Below are positions 48,601 to 55,800 of a stretch of DNA of 64,000 nt, piece after piece. The notes under the pieces were generated by a model. It ran no database searches and was not told the DNA's origin. It worked only from the letters and a program-made list of their open reading frames with translations. Source of the DNA: Dastarcus helophoroides (taxonomy: Eukaryota; Arthropoda; Insecta; Coleoptera; Bothrideridae); contig CM053335.1 of NCBI GenBank assembly GCA_028583605.1, forward strand, positions 17,172,053 through 17,236,052. Reading direction: 5' to 3'. Position numbers and translations under genes: made by a program. How positions within the stretch are numbered: position 1 is the first letter of the stretch; each line of letters begins with the position of its first letter.

Positions 48601-51075
48601 TTTCTTGAGAGCTTCATGATCGTGGAGAGGATAAACTTTCGTAATCAATTTGTACTTGAGGCAGACCTGCAGTATGCTCTGGCCCTCGTAAAGCGCAAAC
48701 GTCGGAAACCCGGGCAGATAATTATCTTCAGTCAAAGCCCTAATATTCTCCAATTCGTGTCGTATAATCGTCTGCTTTTCGGCCATACTAAACAGATCGT
48801 CAACGTGCATCCCCTCTTCCAAAAAATCCTCCAGTTGCTCCACGGTGAACAGCCTCAAGTGTCCGTGTTTGTCCATTTTCTCCACCTTCCATTTTCTCGG
48901 CGACTTCCAGGAATTTGATCTTGGACGCTGACACGTGCAGATAAACGCCGCCCTATAGGTCAAATCTAGAGTGAAAATGTACTTTTTACAGTTTATTTGT
49001 CAGCAGTTGGTTTACCTGTTGGGACGGATGCTGGTTGTTTCATTACGATCAGTTCGGCCCCACCGTCTCTCCTGTTTCCGTTCATTTTGCCGATGAGCCA
49101 CAGTAATGTACTCTTTGGTATGTCGGGGGCTAATTTGACTACGATGTACGTGGGGGGTAGTGATGCGGTGTCGTCTTCCCCCATTTCGTCGTCTTCAGTA
49201 ACGCCTTTGATAGCACCTAGGTGCTGCTGGCTCATATGACCTGAAATTTAACCAGAACCATGTGATAGAATTTAGTTCAAGGACTAACATCCTTTAAGTC
49301 ATAGGAGAGAATGTTTTGCTTCGTTATGAAGGATATTGTTGCGCGTTATCGGTTCGAACATTAAAACTTCGTGAATTGTTACACTTTATTTCCAAACTGA
49401 TTTCGGAACACTACAAATTCACTTAACTGACTGACCAACTGACTGTTTAATTAAGCGACTAACTCATTGATCGACTCAGGGAAAGACGACCGCGTATTTC
49501 TACAAATGCGCGATCCGTACGTCCGTTCTAGAAACCGGAACGGTATCTATATACCGTTCCGGTTTCTAGAACGGACTTAGACTTATCGCTTACGTAAACA
49601 TCTAGAGCGCTTATCTGTCGTATGATTACTTATCGCGGCCGCTTTCCATTATCAAATTTTTCTAGAGAATTACTTACTAATACAAATTTTATAACTACAT
49701 TACAATATCATTGTCTAACAAAAAAAAAAAACGAAATTTTCCACATTATTCAGATTCGAGTTTGAAATTACATTCGTAATTTTGAAACCAAAGTAACATT
49801 ATTTCTCGAAATTTTACCTTCTAACTTAAAATGGCATAATCTGATTTGAAATTAAATTAAAGCGAAATTTATATTTTTTTTTCGTTTCCCGCTACCGACT
49901 GCATGTTCCGCCACTGGTATGTAATGTAGCGCAATGCAGCAGCGCTTTGTTCCGATTCGTAACCAGTCTTTTTCTGGCACATCTCTACTCATTCATCTCC
50001 AATAACGTAGCTGTTTCAGTTTTCAGTGTACTATATAAAAAGGTTTCTTCTAAATTTCGTTACGATACTTATCGATTCTAATTGATGGTTAATTGCAAAT
50101 TAATCGAATCGTTATACTAACCAGAATCTTCCTCGTCCGAGCTCGACATATTGAGGTTAAAAACGAGTCGTGTTTAAACTACAAAACGCGGTGCACTGAC
50201 TTGACTATTGACTGCGCTATGACAGTAGGCGTCCAGACGCAAATACAAAATGATTCATTGAGAATCGTTGCACATCGATGTTGGATCACCTAAATTCAAA
50301 CAACCTTGAATTATGTTGAGCGCTACCTTAGATAATAGTAGCGTTACGCTATTTTTAAATTATGAAGATTTACTTCGAAAATTATCTGATAAAACCTAGT
50401 ATAAGGAAAAATACAGAATAATTTGAGCACTGACAGTTTCTTTTTATCCCGTTTTTTAAATTTGGTCACCTTTTCCAGGTTCTTCGAAATCTTGACGGTT
50501 CTAGCTTGATACGGTGAGGACTTCTGTCTACGGAGACTCTTTTTTCTATAGAACTTCCAAGTTATGGAACTTGTTACCGAAAGGAATTTTCCCCAAAAAT
50601 TACAACCTATCCTTGTTTAGGAAGACGGTTCATCGACATCTATCCTCGTTTCCGCATCCTACTCGCAGTGTTTTGAAAACATAATGGGGTTACCCTTTAC
50701 GAGTGGATTCAACTTAAAAAAAAATGTTGACTTATTTTAAAATCTCAAACTTTCAAATTCATCTGTCACTCATATCGACATTTTTTGACCCGATTGCACG
50801 TTGCAATCGTCTGATGTGCAGTTTTGTCGCGTGATGTGCAATTACGTCGTATGATGTGCACTTATGTCGCAGCTGTCGCATTATCTAGCGATGCCTTGCA
50901 CGTTAATACGTATAAACTCACCTCGTAATAAGTCAAGGGTGTGATGTATGCCCCATAAGGAGTTTATGTAGGGATCTTCGTCTTCATCTGCGTAATTCAG
51001 GACAGAGGACACGGAACTGGTTCTTCTAAGGGTAATAGTTTCGGGAAGGGACATGACTGCGGGGCAGGGAGGGAT
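27441..51075 (-). CDS. Ano10: Anoctamin-10-like (TMEM16K/Axs type) gene, whole span of recognised exons
   Basis: Anoctamins are ten-helix membrane proteins acting as Ca2+-activated lipid scramblases or channels; ANO10 is mainly intracellular (family knowledge). Exon order on the minus strand: alternative first exons (51075-50922 or 50149-50122), 49240-49016, 48965-48555, 42662-42486, 33912-33753, 33700-33493, 33442-33222, 32711-32341, 27689-27441. Boundaries are GT/AG and the phases agree (1,1,1,0,0,1,0,0,0). Alignment from memory to human ANO10 is collinear: SKI...AFT, HELENIRAL, YPLHDHEALKKL, IRSYFGE, EPRPNFRG, WENHR, YDDYLELF and NNVIEIRADA all have counterparts. Family Ca2+-site positions are present: N and E in NNFQE, D and E in DYLE, E and D in EIRAD. 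Five single-base frame disruptions (near 48944, 48885, 42584, 33823, 32641) break exons 3, 4, 5 and 8. Splice sites are intact, so indel error is likelier than decay. The C-terminal exon is not located. Confidence 0.88.
28078..28200 (-). repeat. Captured anoctamin exon-6/intron fragment, copy 1
   Basis: Matches 33630-33752 in the same orientation: 71 bases of exon 6, its 3' splice site (ttcttttag) and the whole 52-base intron 5. It ends abruptly at satellite sequence on both sides. Confidence 0.92.
28660..28782 (-). repeat. Captured exon-6/intron fragment, copy 2
   Basis: Same limits as copy 1. Private changes include gacgccaac for gacgtcaac and acatgtacg for acacgtacg. Confidence 0.92.
28890..29012 (-). 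repeat. Captured exon-6/intron fragment, copy 3
   Basis: Same limits, only 230 bases from copy 2. Private change: atacacgtacg for acacacgtacg. Confidence 0.92.
29428..29550 (-). repeat. Captured exon-6/intron fragment, copy 4
   Basis: Same limits. Private changes: acataaaacag, aaaggcccc, and gaaggatgtgat in place of gaagggggtgat, which alters the polypyrimidine tract. Confidence 0.92.
29833..29955 (-). repeat. Captured exon-6/intron fragment, copy 5
   Basis: Same limits and the consensus of the captured form. Copies 4, 5 and 6 are spaced 405-406 bases apart. Confidence 0.92.
30239..30361 (-). repeat. Captured exon-6/intron fragment, copy 6
   Basis: Same limits. Private change ttcttacata for ttctcacata. 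Confidence 0.92.
30681..31187. mobile_element. Family B element inserted in the 44-bp satellite, 15-bp target duplication
   Basis: The 507-base insert interrupts the satellite and is flanked by catataccgtactat on both sides (30666-30680 and 31188-31202). Both flanks carry the same satellite variant (ccgtactat instead of cggtactat), so they are a true target duplication. Inside are inverted parts: tgcacagaccaataggtttg...ttggaaaccaaat and its reverse complement, plus ctccaggcgtgtatagtgaa in both orientations. No open frame. A ~15-base duplication is typical of retroposition. Confidence 0.75.
31188..31630. repeat. 44-bp satellite, right part
   Basis: About ten more 44-bp units after the family B insertion, with no exon fragment. 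The last units are degraded (gtgttaacttatatggtac). Confidence 0.88.
31732..31945. repeat. Family A fold-back element
   Basis: Begins gatggaacggactggtcc and ends aagaaccagttccgcc, with ttgtcccctgaaaccaag near one end and tttcagaggacaagatttg near the other. Confidence 0.7.
31990..32215. repeat. Family B fragment
   Basis: Contains aggtttaaacatttattag, tttggaaaccaaa, and aggtggcagtgtttcaactg, ending near ggctgcatgaatttgcagtc. Truncated relative to the insert at 30681. Confidence 0.65.
32341..32711 (-). CDS. Ano10: Anoctamin exon 8 (helices 6-7, main Ca2+ site), -1 shift
   Basis: Acceptor actcttttcctag ends at 32712; donor TGGCAG|GTAAGG starts at 32340. It starts MTQIRKRFSSDKATVAQPQS, shifts near 32641, then reads LAATLWLTLGRLYPKFHPED, a negatively charged linker and GTYDDYLELFVQFGFVFLFS, NNVIEIRADAFKLC and FQRPMSRKVKDIGAWQ. 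D and E of DYLE match E702/E705 of ANO1; E and D of EIRAD match E734/D738. The length, 371, is one short for phase 0/0; one missing C in a CCC run (GGG at plus 32640-32642) explains it. Confidence 0.88.
32795..32885. repeat. Family A remnant in the intron between anoctamin exons 7 and 8
   Basis: Diverged: aatcttgttccctgaaacc, aaaaacgcaacatttgcg, caagctgtcatcatcagag. Confidence 0.5.
33222..33442 (-). CDS. Ano10: Anoctamin exon 7 (helices 5-6, N/E of the Ca2+ site)
   Basis: Acceptor aaccattctag ends at 33443; donor GACAAAG|GTAAGT starts at 33221; frame intact. It encodes NHRTQSQFDRHKVTKLVLFE, then NFMSLFYIAFIIQDMDMLR and NQAANNFQEALLPLALKYY. In NNFQE the first N and the E sit four residues apart, as do N650 and E654 of ANO1, which help bind Ca2+. 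A 50-base intron separates it from exon 6. Confidence 0.88.
33493..33700 (-). CDS. Ano10: Anoctamin exon 6 (helices 3-4); source of the satellite-borne fragment
   Basis: Acceptor ccttcttttag ends at 33701; donor GAATGGG|GTAAG starts at 33492; 208 bases, frame intact. It encodes MYCVSFPIVVLCMMGAFCFM (helix 3) and PSIIYSLLVFILNNQYRKLA (helix 4), ending in LTEW, which joins exon 7 as WENHR. The 71 bases at its 5' side, together with its 3' splice site and the whole 52-base intron upstream (33630-33752), recur six times within the 44-bp satellite 3-5 kb away. Confidence 0.88.
33753..33912 (-). CDS. Ano10: Anoctamin exon 5, +1 shift
   Basis: Acceptor aatttcgttgtag ends at 33913; donor TTGAAG|GTGATAA starts at 33752. 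It encodes VWKKRSNELAFKWGTINM and EPRPNFRG, then in the next frame WEKTAITGRITPQYPRYF. This matches the ANO10 block WKRxxxxxxYRWGT...EEPRPxFxG...ITGxxEPxYP. The length, 160, is one base more than the phase 0/0 flanks allow; the G4 run (plus 33822-33825) should be G3. A 52-base intron separates it from exon 6. Confidence 0.86.
33985..34080. repeat. 18-bp minisatellite (tttgattgttatggaagc), 5 copies
   Basis: Five nearly identical 18-bp units just upstream of anoctamin exon 5. Being 18 bases, it gives a repeated SFDCYG translation with no meaning. Confidence 0.85.
34081..35390. other. Unique intron DNA between anoctamin exons 4 and 5
   Basis: No gene or array. Contains the inverted repeat listed at 35238-35321. 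Confidence 0.5.
35238..35321. repeat. 22-base perfect inverted repeat with 40-base loop
   Basis: Arms at 35238-35259 and 35300-35321, perfect complement (ctgtgtaacgttcataacct inside the left arm). The loop itself holds tgtggcaccaca, a small hairpin. Confidence 0.8.
35395..37390. repeat. 22-bp AT-rich satellite
   Basis: Imperfect copies of aaaacgaaattctcgaattt + tg, many shortened to 18-19 bases (aaacgaaatctcgaatttt). A ~485-base segment is exactly duplicated: 36539-36730 and 37024-37215 encode the same 63 residues. Long minus-strand frames here (to 245 residues) are by-products. Confidence 0.88.
37391..38940. repeat. 17-bp satellite (ttttttcaaaatttcca)
   Basis: Mostly exact 17-base units. 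It is broken by a larger block (gacgtttgcaaaattatgac ... ggaaagttct) near 37627, 38246 and 38610, giving a higher-order structure of ~350-600 bases. Frames up to 214 residues (FSKFPFFQNFHFFKI) result from the 17-base period. Confidence 0.88.
38941..40535. repeat. 22-bp satellite resumed, with a ~300-330-bp higher-order block
   Basis: The same 22-bp unit as 35.4-37.4 kb. A distinct segment (gactgtttgaaattggaaat ... agcccaaattcagaattttg) recurs near 39195, 39495, 39830 and, diverged, 40525, marking a higher-order unit. Confidence 0.85.
40736..40816 (-). mobile_element. tRNA-like head of a SINE
   Basis: The minus strand reads an A box (TGGCTTAGTTGG) and a B box (GGTTCGATCCC) 33 bases apart, as in tRNA genes. 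The acceptor arms do not pair fully, no normal anticodon stem forms, and no CCA or terminator follows. A tRNA-derived SINE fits better than a functional tRNA. Its tail would run left towards 40.65 kb. Confidence 0.6.
40830..41450. other. Unique intron DNA, nothing recognised
   Basis: No exon, repeat or motif that I can support. Confidence 0.4.
41455..41660. repeat. Family B fragment with a short tandem duplication
   Basis: Contains ctaagcatgtatagtggatc and tatcaacagttgaaccacaa; the segment caacagttgaaccacaaaca occurs twice about 95 bases apart. Confidence 0.6.
41740..41870. repeat. 17-19-bp AT-rich repeat (aaatttcgacttttttt)
   Basis: Six or seven imperfect units; a small relative of the larger AT-rich arrays. 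Confidence 0.7.
42031..42422. repeat. Nested cluster of family A elements
   Basis: Three overlapping copies: acgcgttagagcaacct twice, tttcaggggacaagttctg, and both outer ends (gatggaacggactggtcc at 42119; ggaccaatccgttccacc at 42404). Lies 60 bases from anoctamin exon 4. Confidence 0.7.
42486..42662 (-). CDS. Ano10: Anoctamin exon 4 (first transmembrane helices), +1 shift
   Basis: Acceptor tttatttgtag ends at 42663; donor TTAGAG|GTAAG starts at 42485. It encodes EEIRSYFGEAIALYFEFLRF (family motif IRxYFGE) and then, after a one-base shift near 42584, PAALGLLQLLIS and FFCVFNVVWVTIVLE, the first two hydrophobic helices. The length, 177, is one more than the flanking phases allow, and removing one G of the GG doublet (CC on plus) repairs it. 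It stands alone between two long introns: 5.9 kb to exon 3 and 8.6 kb to exon 5. Confidence 0.85.
42880..43790. repeat. ~162-bp AT-rich repeat, about 4 copies
   Basis: The phrase tcggctcggacttcggt recurs near 43131, 43291, 43457 and 43618, followed by ttttttgaaaacaatc and acaattcgtaggatttcta. Confidence 0.75.
43790..47090. repeat. 43-bp satellite with a ~733-bp (17-mer) higher-order unit
   Basis: Unit cgaatgttttcccacaacca + aacttcttgagaaaatactc + ttt. Higher-order copies are shown by acgtttcggaaagat at 44741, 45475 and 46208. Because the 43-base unit lacks stops on the minus strand, frames up to 298 residues run through it (KSIFSKRLVVGKHSKEYF). Lies in the intron between anoctamin exons 3 and 4. 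Confidence 0.9.
47455..48530. repeat. ~270-bp repeat: one inverted and three direct copies
   Basis: Direct copies begin near 47815, 48085 and 48355 (period 270), with acttcgcggagacgc, cagcatgaaacctataag and cctgtgtgatgcaaagattc. The copy at 47455-47740 is the reverse complement, so the cluster forms a large inverted repeat about a family A remnant at 47745. Confidence 0.85.
47745..47808. repeat. Family A element, one end
   Basis: Reads ggggacaagttctgtatttc ... ggaccagttcgttccatc, one terminal arm of family A, sitting at the turn of the inverted 270-bp repeat. Confidence 0.6.
48555..48965 (-). CDS. Ano10: Anoctamin exon 3 with two compensating single-base shifts
   Basis: Acceptor ttttcactctag ends at 48966; donor CTACAG|GTAAAC starts at 48554. 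It encodes the rest of the cytosolic domain: MDKHGHLRLFTVEQLEDFL, then MAEKQTIIRHELENIRAL, YEGQSILQVCLKY and YPLHDHEALKKLSAKWY, all with ANO10 counterparts. The exon is open throughout, yet between about 48944 and 48885 the conserved text (LHVSASKIKFLEVAEKME) lies in a different frame. A missing T in the TTT run at 48943-48945 and an extra G at 48885-48886 (minus-strand sense) restore it and give exact spacing to human ANO10 (27 residues from SKI to the FT of LFT). As written, about 20 residues are scrambled although the frame is open. Confidence 0.87.
49016..49240 (-). CDS. Ano10: Anoctamin exon 2 (cytosolic N-terminal domain)
   Basis: Acceptor aaatttcag ends at 49241 and the donor CAACAG|GTAAAC starts at 49015; 225 bases, intact frame. 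It encodes an acidic linker (TEDDEMGEDD) followed by PPTYIVVKLAPD and a GNRRDGGAELIV block. The last block matches the KKDGGAQLL block of human ANO10, part of the cytosolic alpha/beta N-terminal domain. If neither upstream exon is used, an internal ATG at 49235 could start the protein. Separated from exon 3 by a 50-base intron. Confidence 0.85.
49521..49576. repeat. Perfect 26-base inverted repeat with 4-base loop
   Basis: Arms 49521-49546 and 49551-49576 are exact complements (gtccgttctagaaaccggaa begins the left arm), loop ctat. Each arm holds ttctagaa, like a paired heat-shock element. Lies in the intron between anoctamin exons 1b and 2. Could be a regulatory hairpin or a relic transposon end. 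Confidence 0.85.
50122..50149 (-). CDS. Ano10: Anoctamin alternative first coding exon 1b (MSSSDEEDS)
   Basis: ATG at 50149-50147 opens nine codons (MSSSDEEDS) plus one base, then a donor CTG|GTTAGT. Joined to exon 2 in phase 1 it gives MSSSDEEDSGHMSQQHLG. It is a short acidic leader, so the start choice rests on the phase match, the donor and the nearby initiator at 50199. Exon 1a and exon 1b are mutually exclusive ways into exon 2: 1b has no acceptor close upstream, which fits a transcription start of its own. Confidence 0.6.
50195..50199 (-). promoter_or_regulatory. Candidate TCAGT initiator for exon 1b
   Basis: The minus strand reads GTCAAGTCAGTGCACC, an arthropod initiator consensus, with its A 48 bases upstream of the exon 1b ATG. 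Roughly 30 bases downstream is a weak CGACTC, only partly like a downstream promoter element. No TATA box is evident. Confidence 0.3.
50795..50875. repeat. Short 21-22-bp repeat (gtcgtatgatgtgca)
   Basis: Three or four imperfect units (cgtctgatgtgcag, cgcgtgatgtgcaa, cgtatgatgtgcac) next to exon 1a. Confidence 0.6.
50922..51075 (-). CDS. Ano10: Anoctamin alternative first coding exon 1a
   Basis: A good acceptor (tttttgtacttcag) ends at 51076 and a GT donor (CGAG|GTGAG) starts at 50921. The likely start is the ATG at 51054-51052, giving MSLPETITLRRTSSVSS and then an acidic patch (YADEDEDPY). It ends in phase 1, which matches exon 2 and would yield ...DLLRGHMSQQ. No membrane segment is visible, and I do not recognise the segment outside this gene. 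The stretch is open from acceptor to donor and uses mixed codons unlike the flanking AT-rich DNA. It could instead belong to another minus-strand gene, but the compatible phase and the position just upstream favour an N-terminal isoform of the anoctamin. Confidence 0.6.
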
Positions 51076-51394
51076 CTGAAGTACAAAAAAGGGCATGTTA
51101 GTCTTCATTAGGTCGTATCAATTTGTTTAGCGCCGCAATAATTCCGCCTGTCAAGCAGGAAAAAATTTGGCAATAACTTACGAAAGAGCTATTCTTTCGT
51201 CGTTGATTATAAACGATTCGTGAGGCAACACTTTTTTTTAGGAAAATGGAATTTCCAAAGTGAACTAATCTTTTTTGCGAGTGGATTGAACAAAAAAAAA
51301 TTTTGTATGCAATTCAGTTACAAAAGAATTCTCAAAACTCCAAAGATCGTGAAATTTTAATGGAAGGCAACTAAGAATACACCCGTGCACATGA

Positions 51395-51635
51395 TGCTAC
51401 TTGCATACGACATTGTTGGCGACGGCCATAGTTTCTCTAGGGACCAATAGGTGGTAGTGCTAAGAGTCACTCGCTTGACGTCTGTGAATGTTTTAGTACT
51501 TACTTGTCGGACCAGTTGTTAGCATTCGAGTTGGATATACCAAACTGACGATATCTAACAAGATCAAAACCGGTCTTTGGTTTCCAAACTTCAAATCTAA
51601 TAAATGTTCAAACCTAATTGATCTGTGCATTAGAA
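51395..51635. repeat. Family B element, reverse orientation
   Basis: Carries gaccaataggtggtagtg, acttacttgtcggacc, tttggtttccaaacttc and aataaatgttcaaacc, the reverse of the left half of the 30681 insert. Confidence 0.7.
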
Positions 51636-51639
51636 TGAT

Positions 51640-52380
51640 GGATGATTACGACCAAATTCGATTTTTTGAATAATGTTTCTTTTAGTATTTTAAGTTTTTA
51701 TTTATTGATTTCGTTAGATTTATTCATAACAATATTTATATTAATAATTGATCTACATGAACGATAAAAAAATTACCATGTAATGAAAATATTTCCTTAA
51801 TAAAAATGACCCTAAATAAACCTATTTTTGCAAAAGTTTCCCATTTTAAAACCACATTGTAATCTATCAATATAAAACAAAGCCGTGTAAATTACACCAT
51901 TCATAAATCCTGAAAATCTGAACGGAATTTTACATTCCTTGCTTTGTTGAATTTGTCACGGCCTCGAATAGCAGAATAACTACTAAAATATCGAAAAAAA
52001 TTACGAAAAATGCTCTTTATTAGGAATTCGCGTACAGCGCCATCTCTGATTCATAACAGGAACACGACAGAAACCCATCGCGATCTACACTAACCGTAAA
52101 CGTTTTGCAACCCCTTTCCAGTAGATGGGGCTGTATCTCTTTTGCTTATGGCCCATTTTAGTGGTTTTTTGCAACCGTTCTCTACATTTTTCGCGTAGAA
52201 TTCACTCGGCAACGAAATCTACGTGCGAGTGTATTCAAAATTTTAATGTAAAATTTATTCCAGCTAATAAGTTAAGGCACACGATACGAAGTTCGCCAAG
52301 CTCACAACTTTGTCATAAAAAATCAGATGTTTGGGAACAAGATTTGATTTCAAATCGATGCAAGTAGAATACAACTTCTA
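51640..52380. other. Unique AT-rich DNA, nothing recognised
   Basis: No exon or array. Lies between two family B elements. Confidence 0.4.
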
Positions 52381-52384
52381 AGTT

Positions 52385-52700
52385 GTATTCTAAGTTGCAG
52401 TCTACTGCAAATTCACGCAACCCTCCAGGCGTGTATAGTGAATCATAGGTAGCTGAACTACCAACAATTGAAACACTGCCACTTAGCGAAGCGGTTGCTC
52501 TCTAGGAAAGTTCCCAGAGGATAAGGATTCTAATGCATAGACCAATAGGTTTGAACATTTATTAAATTCGAAGTTTCTAAACTTCGAATCATTAGATTCG
52601 AAGTTTAAAAACTTATTAAAGTTTCTAAACTTCAAATCTAATAAGTTTCTAAACTTCGAATCTAATAAATGTTCAAACCTATTGGTCTGTGCATTCAAAT
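52385..52700. repeat. Family B element with internal duplications
   Basis: Contains ctccaggcgtgtatagtgaa, accaataggtttgaacattt and four nested copies of an aagtttctaaacttcgaatc inverted motif, so a strong hairpin. Confidence 0.7.
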
Positions 52701-52874
52701 TGATATTAATAAAACTGGAGTCAAACGACGAAGTGGTCAAAAATTCTCGTAATAAGCAACACAAAAATACTTAAAATTCGCATAAACGAAGTAGCGGATG
52801 ACACAAGTTTCAAATAAAATCATAAATCGAACGCAGTGTCTATAAATTTATCTCTAAATTCAGCACAGCTAACG

Positions 52875-55800
52875 GTTTGAGACTTTTGAAAGTTTCAGTG
52901 AAGCTATTGAGACTTCTGAAAGTTTCAGTGAAGCTATTGAGACTTCTGAAAGTTTCAGTGAACTTACTGAGACTTGTGAAAGTTTGAGTGAACTTATTGA
53001 GACTTCTGAAAGTTTCAATGAACTTATCGAGACTTGTGAAAGTTTCAGTGAACTTATTGAGACTTCTGAAAGTTTCAGTGAACTTATTGAGATTTCTGAA
53101 AGTTTCAGTGAACTTATTGAGACTTCTGAAAGTTTCAGTGAACTTATTAAGACTTCTGAAAGTTTCAATGAATTTATTGAGACTTCTGAAAGTTTCAGTG
53201 AACTTATTGAGACTTGTGAAAGTTTCAGTGAACTTATTGAGACTTCTGAAAGTTTCAATGAACTTATTGAGACTTCTGAAAGCTTCAGTGAACTTATTGA
53301 GATCTCTGAAAGTTTTAGTTAACTTATTGAGACTTGTGAAAGTTTCAGTGAACTTATTCAGACTTCTGAAAGTTTCAGTGAACTTTATGAGACTTCTGAA
53401 AGTTTCAGTGAACTTATTCAGACTTGTGAAAGTTTCAGTGAACTTATTGAGACTTCTGAAAGTTTCAGTGAACTTATTCAGACTTCTGAAAGTTTCAGTG
53501 AACTTATTCAGACTTCTGAAAGTTTCAGTGAACTTATTGAGACTTCTGAAAGTTTCAGTGAACTTATTGAAACTTCTGAAAGTTTCAGTGAACTTATTGA
53601 AACTTCTGAAAGTTTCAGTGAACTTATTAAGACTTGTGACAGTTTTAGTGAACTTATTGAGACTTCTGAATGTTTCAGTGAACTTATTGAGACTTCTGAA
53701 AGTTTCAGTGATTTTCTTGAGACTTCTGAAAGTTTCAGTGAACTTATTGAGACTTCTGAAAGTTTCAGTGAACTTATTAAGACTTGTGACAGTTTCAGTG
53801 AACTTATTGAGACCTGTGAAAGTTTCAGTGAACTTATTGAGACTTCTGAAAGTTTCAGTGATTTTCTTGAGACTTCTGAAAGTTTCAGTGAACTTATTGA
53901 GACTTCTGAAAGTTTCAGTGAACTTATTCAGACTTCTGAAAGTTTAAGTGAACTTATTAAGACTTCTGAAAGTTTCAGTGAACTTACTGAGACTTCTGAA
54001 AGTTTCAGTGAACTTCTTGAGACTTCTGAAAGTTTCAGTGAACTTATTCAGACTTCTGAAAGTTTAAGTGAACTTATTAAGACTTCTGAAAGTTTCAGTG
54101 AACTTATTGAGACTTCTGAAAGGTTCAGTGAACTTATTGAGACTTCTGAAAGTTTCAGTGAACTTATTGAGACTTCTGAAAGTTTCAGTGAACTTATTGA
54201 GACTTCTGAAAGTTTCAGTGAACTTATTGAGAATTGTGAAAGTTTCAGTGAACTAATTGAGACTTGTGAAAGTTTCAGTGAACTTATTGAGACCTCTGAA
54301 TGTTTCAGTGAACTTCTTGAGACTTTTGAAAGTTTCAGTGAACTTATTGAGACTTGTGAAAGTTTGAGTGAACTTATTGAGACTTCTGAAAGTTTCAGTG
54401 AACTTATTGAGACTTGTGAAAGTTTCAGTGAACTTATTGAGACTTCTGAAAGTTTCAGTGGACTTCTTGACACTTCTGAAAGTTTCAGTGAACTTATTCA
54501 GACTTCTGAAAGTTTCAGTGAACTTATTGAGCCTTCTGAAAGTTTCAGTGAACTTATTGAGACTTGTGAAAGTTTCAGTGAACTTATTGAGACTTCTGAA
54601 AGTTTCGGAGAACTTATTGAGACTTCTGAAAGTTTGAATGAACTTATTGAGACTTCTGAAAGTTTCAGTGAACTTATTGAGAGCTCTGAAAGTTTCAGTG
54701 ATCTTATTGAAATTTCTGAAAGTTTCAGTGAAGTTATTGAGACTTCTGAAAGTTTCAGTGAACTTACTGAGACTTCTGAAAGTTTAAGTGAACTTATTGA
54801 GACTTCTGAAACTTTCAGTAAACTTATTAAGACTTCTGAAAGTTTCAGTGAACTTATTGAGACTTCTGAAAGTTTCAGTGAACTTATCGAGACTTGTGAA
54901 AGTTTCAGTGAACTTTTTGAGATTTGTGAAAGTTTGAGTGAACTTGTTGAGACTTCTGAAAGTTTCAGTGAACTTATTGAGACTTGTGAAAGTTTGAGTG
55001 AACTTATTGAGACTTCTGAAAGTTTCAGTGAACTTATTGAGACTTGTGAAAGTTTGAGTGAACTTATTGGGACTTCTGGAAGTTTCAGTGAACGTATTGA
55101 GACTTCTGAAAGTTTCAGTGAACTCATTGAGATTTCTGAAAGTTTCAGTGAACTTATTCAGACTTCTGAAAGTTTCAGTGAACTTATTGAAACTTCTGAA
55201 AGTTTCAGTGAACTTATTAAGACTTGTGACAGTTTCAGTGAACTTATTGAGACCTGTGAAAGTTTCAGTGAACTTATTGAGGCTTCTGAAAGTTTCAGTG
55301 AACTTATTAAGACTTCGGAAAGTTTCAGTGAACTTATTGACTTGTGAAAGTTTCAGTGAACTTATTGAGACTTCTGAAAGTTTCAGTGAACTTATTAAGA
55401 CTTCTGGAAGTTTCAGTGATTTTATTGATATTTCTGAAAGTTTCAGTGAACTTATTGAGACTTCTGAAAGTTTCAGTAAACTTATTGAGACTTTTGAAAG
55501 TTTCAGTGAACTTATTGAGACTTTTGAAAGTTTCAGTGAACTTATTGAGACCTCTGAAAGTTTCAGTTAACTTATTGAGACTTGTGAAAGTTTCAGTGAA
55601 CTTATTGAGACTTCTGAAAGTTTTAGTGAACTTATTGAGACTTCTGAAAGTTTCAGTTAACTTATTGAGACTTCTGAAAGATTCAGTTAACTTATTGAGA
55701 GTTCTGAAAGTTTCGGTGAACTTATTGAGACTTGTGAAAGTTTCAGTGAACTTATTGAGACCTCTGAATGTTTCAGTGAACTTCTTGAGACTTCTGAAAG

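Noticed and set aside
48562..48918. Plus-strand 118-residue frame
   Set aside because: Antisense shadow of anoctamin exon 3; the minus-strand reading has the family motifs.
54364..55347. 327-residue plus-strand open frame (and 52988-53947, 319 residues) as a repetitive protein
   Set aside because: Explained by a 30-bp satellite whose length is a multiple of 3; several frames on both strands are equally open, and no start context, splice site or flanking domain supports a gene. Kept only as a finding on register.
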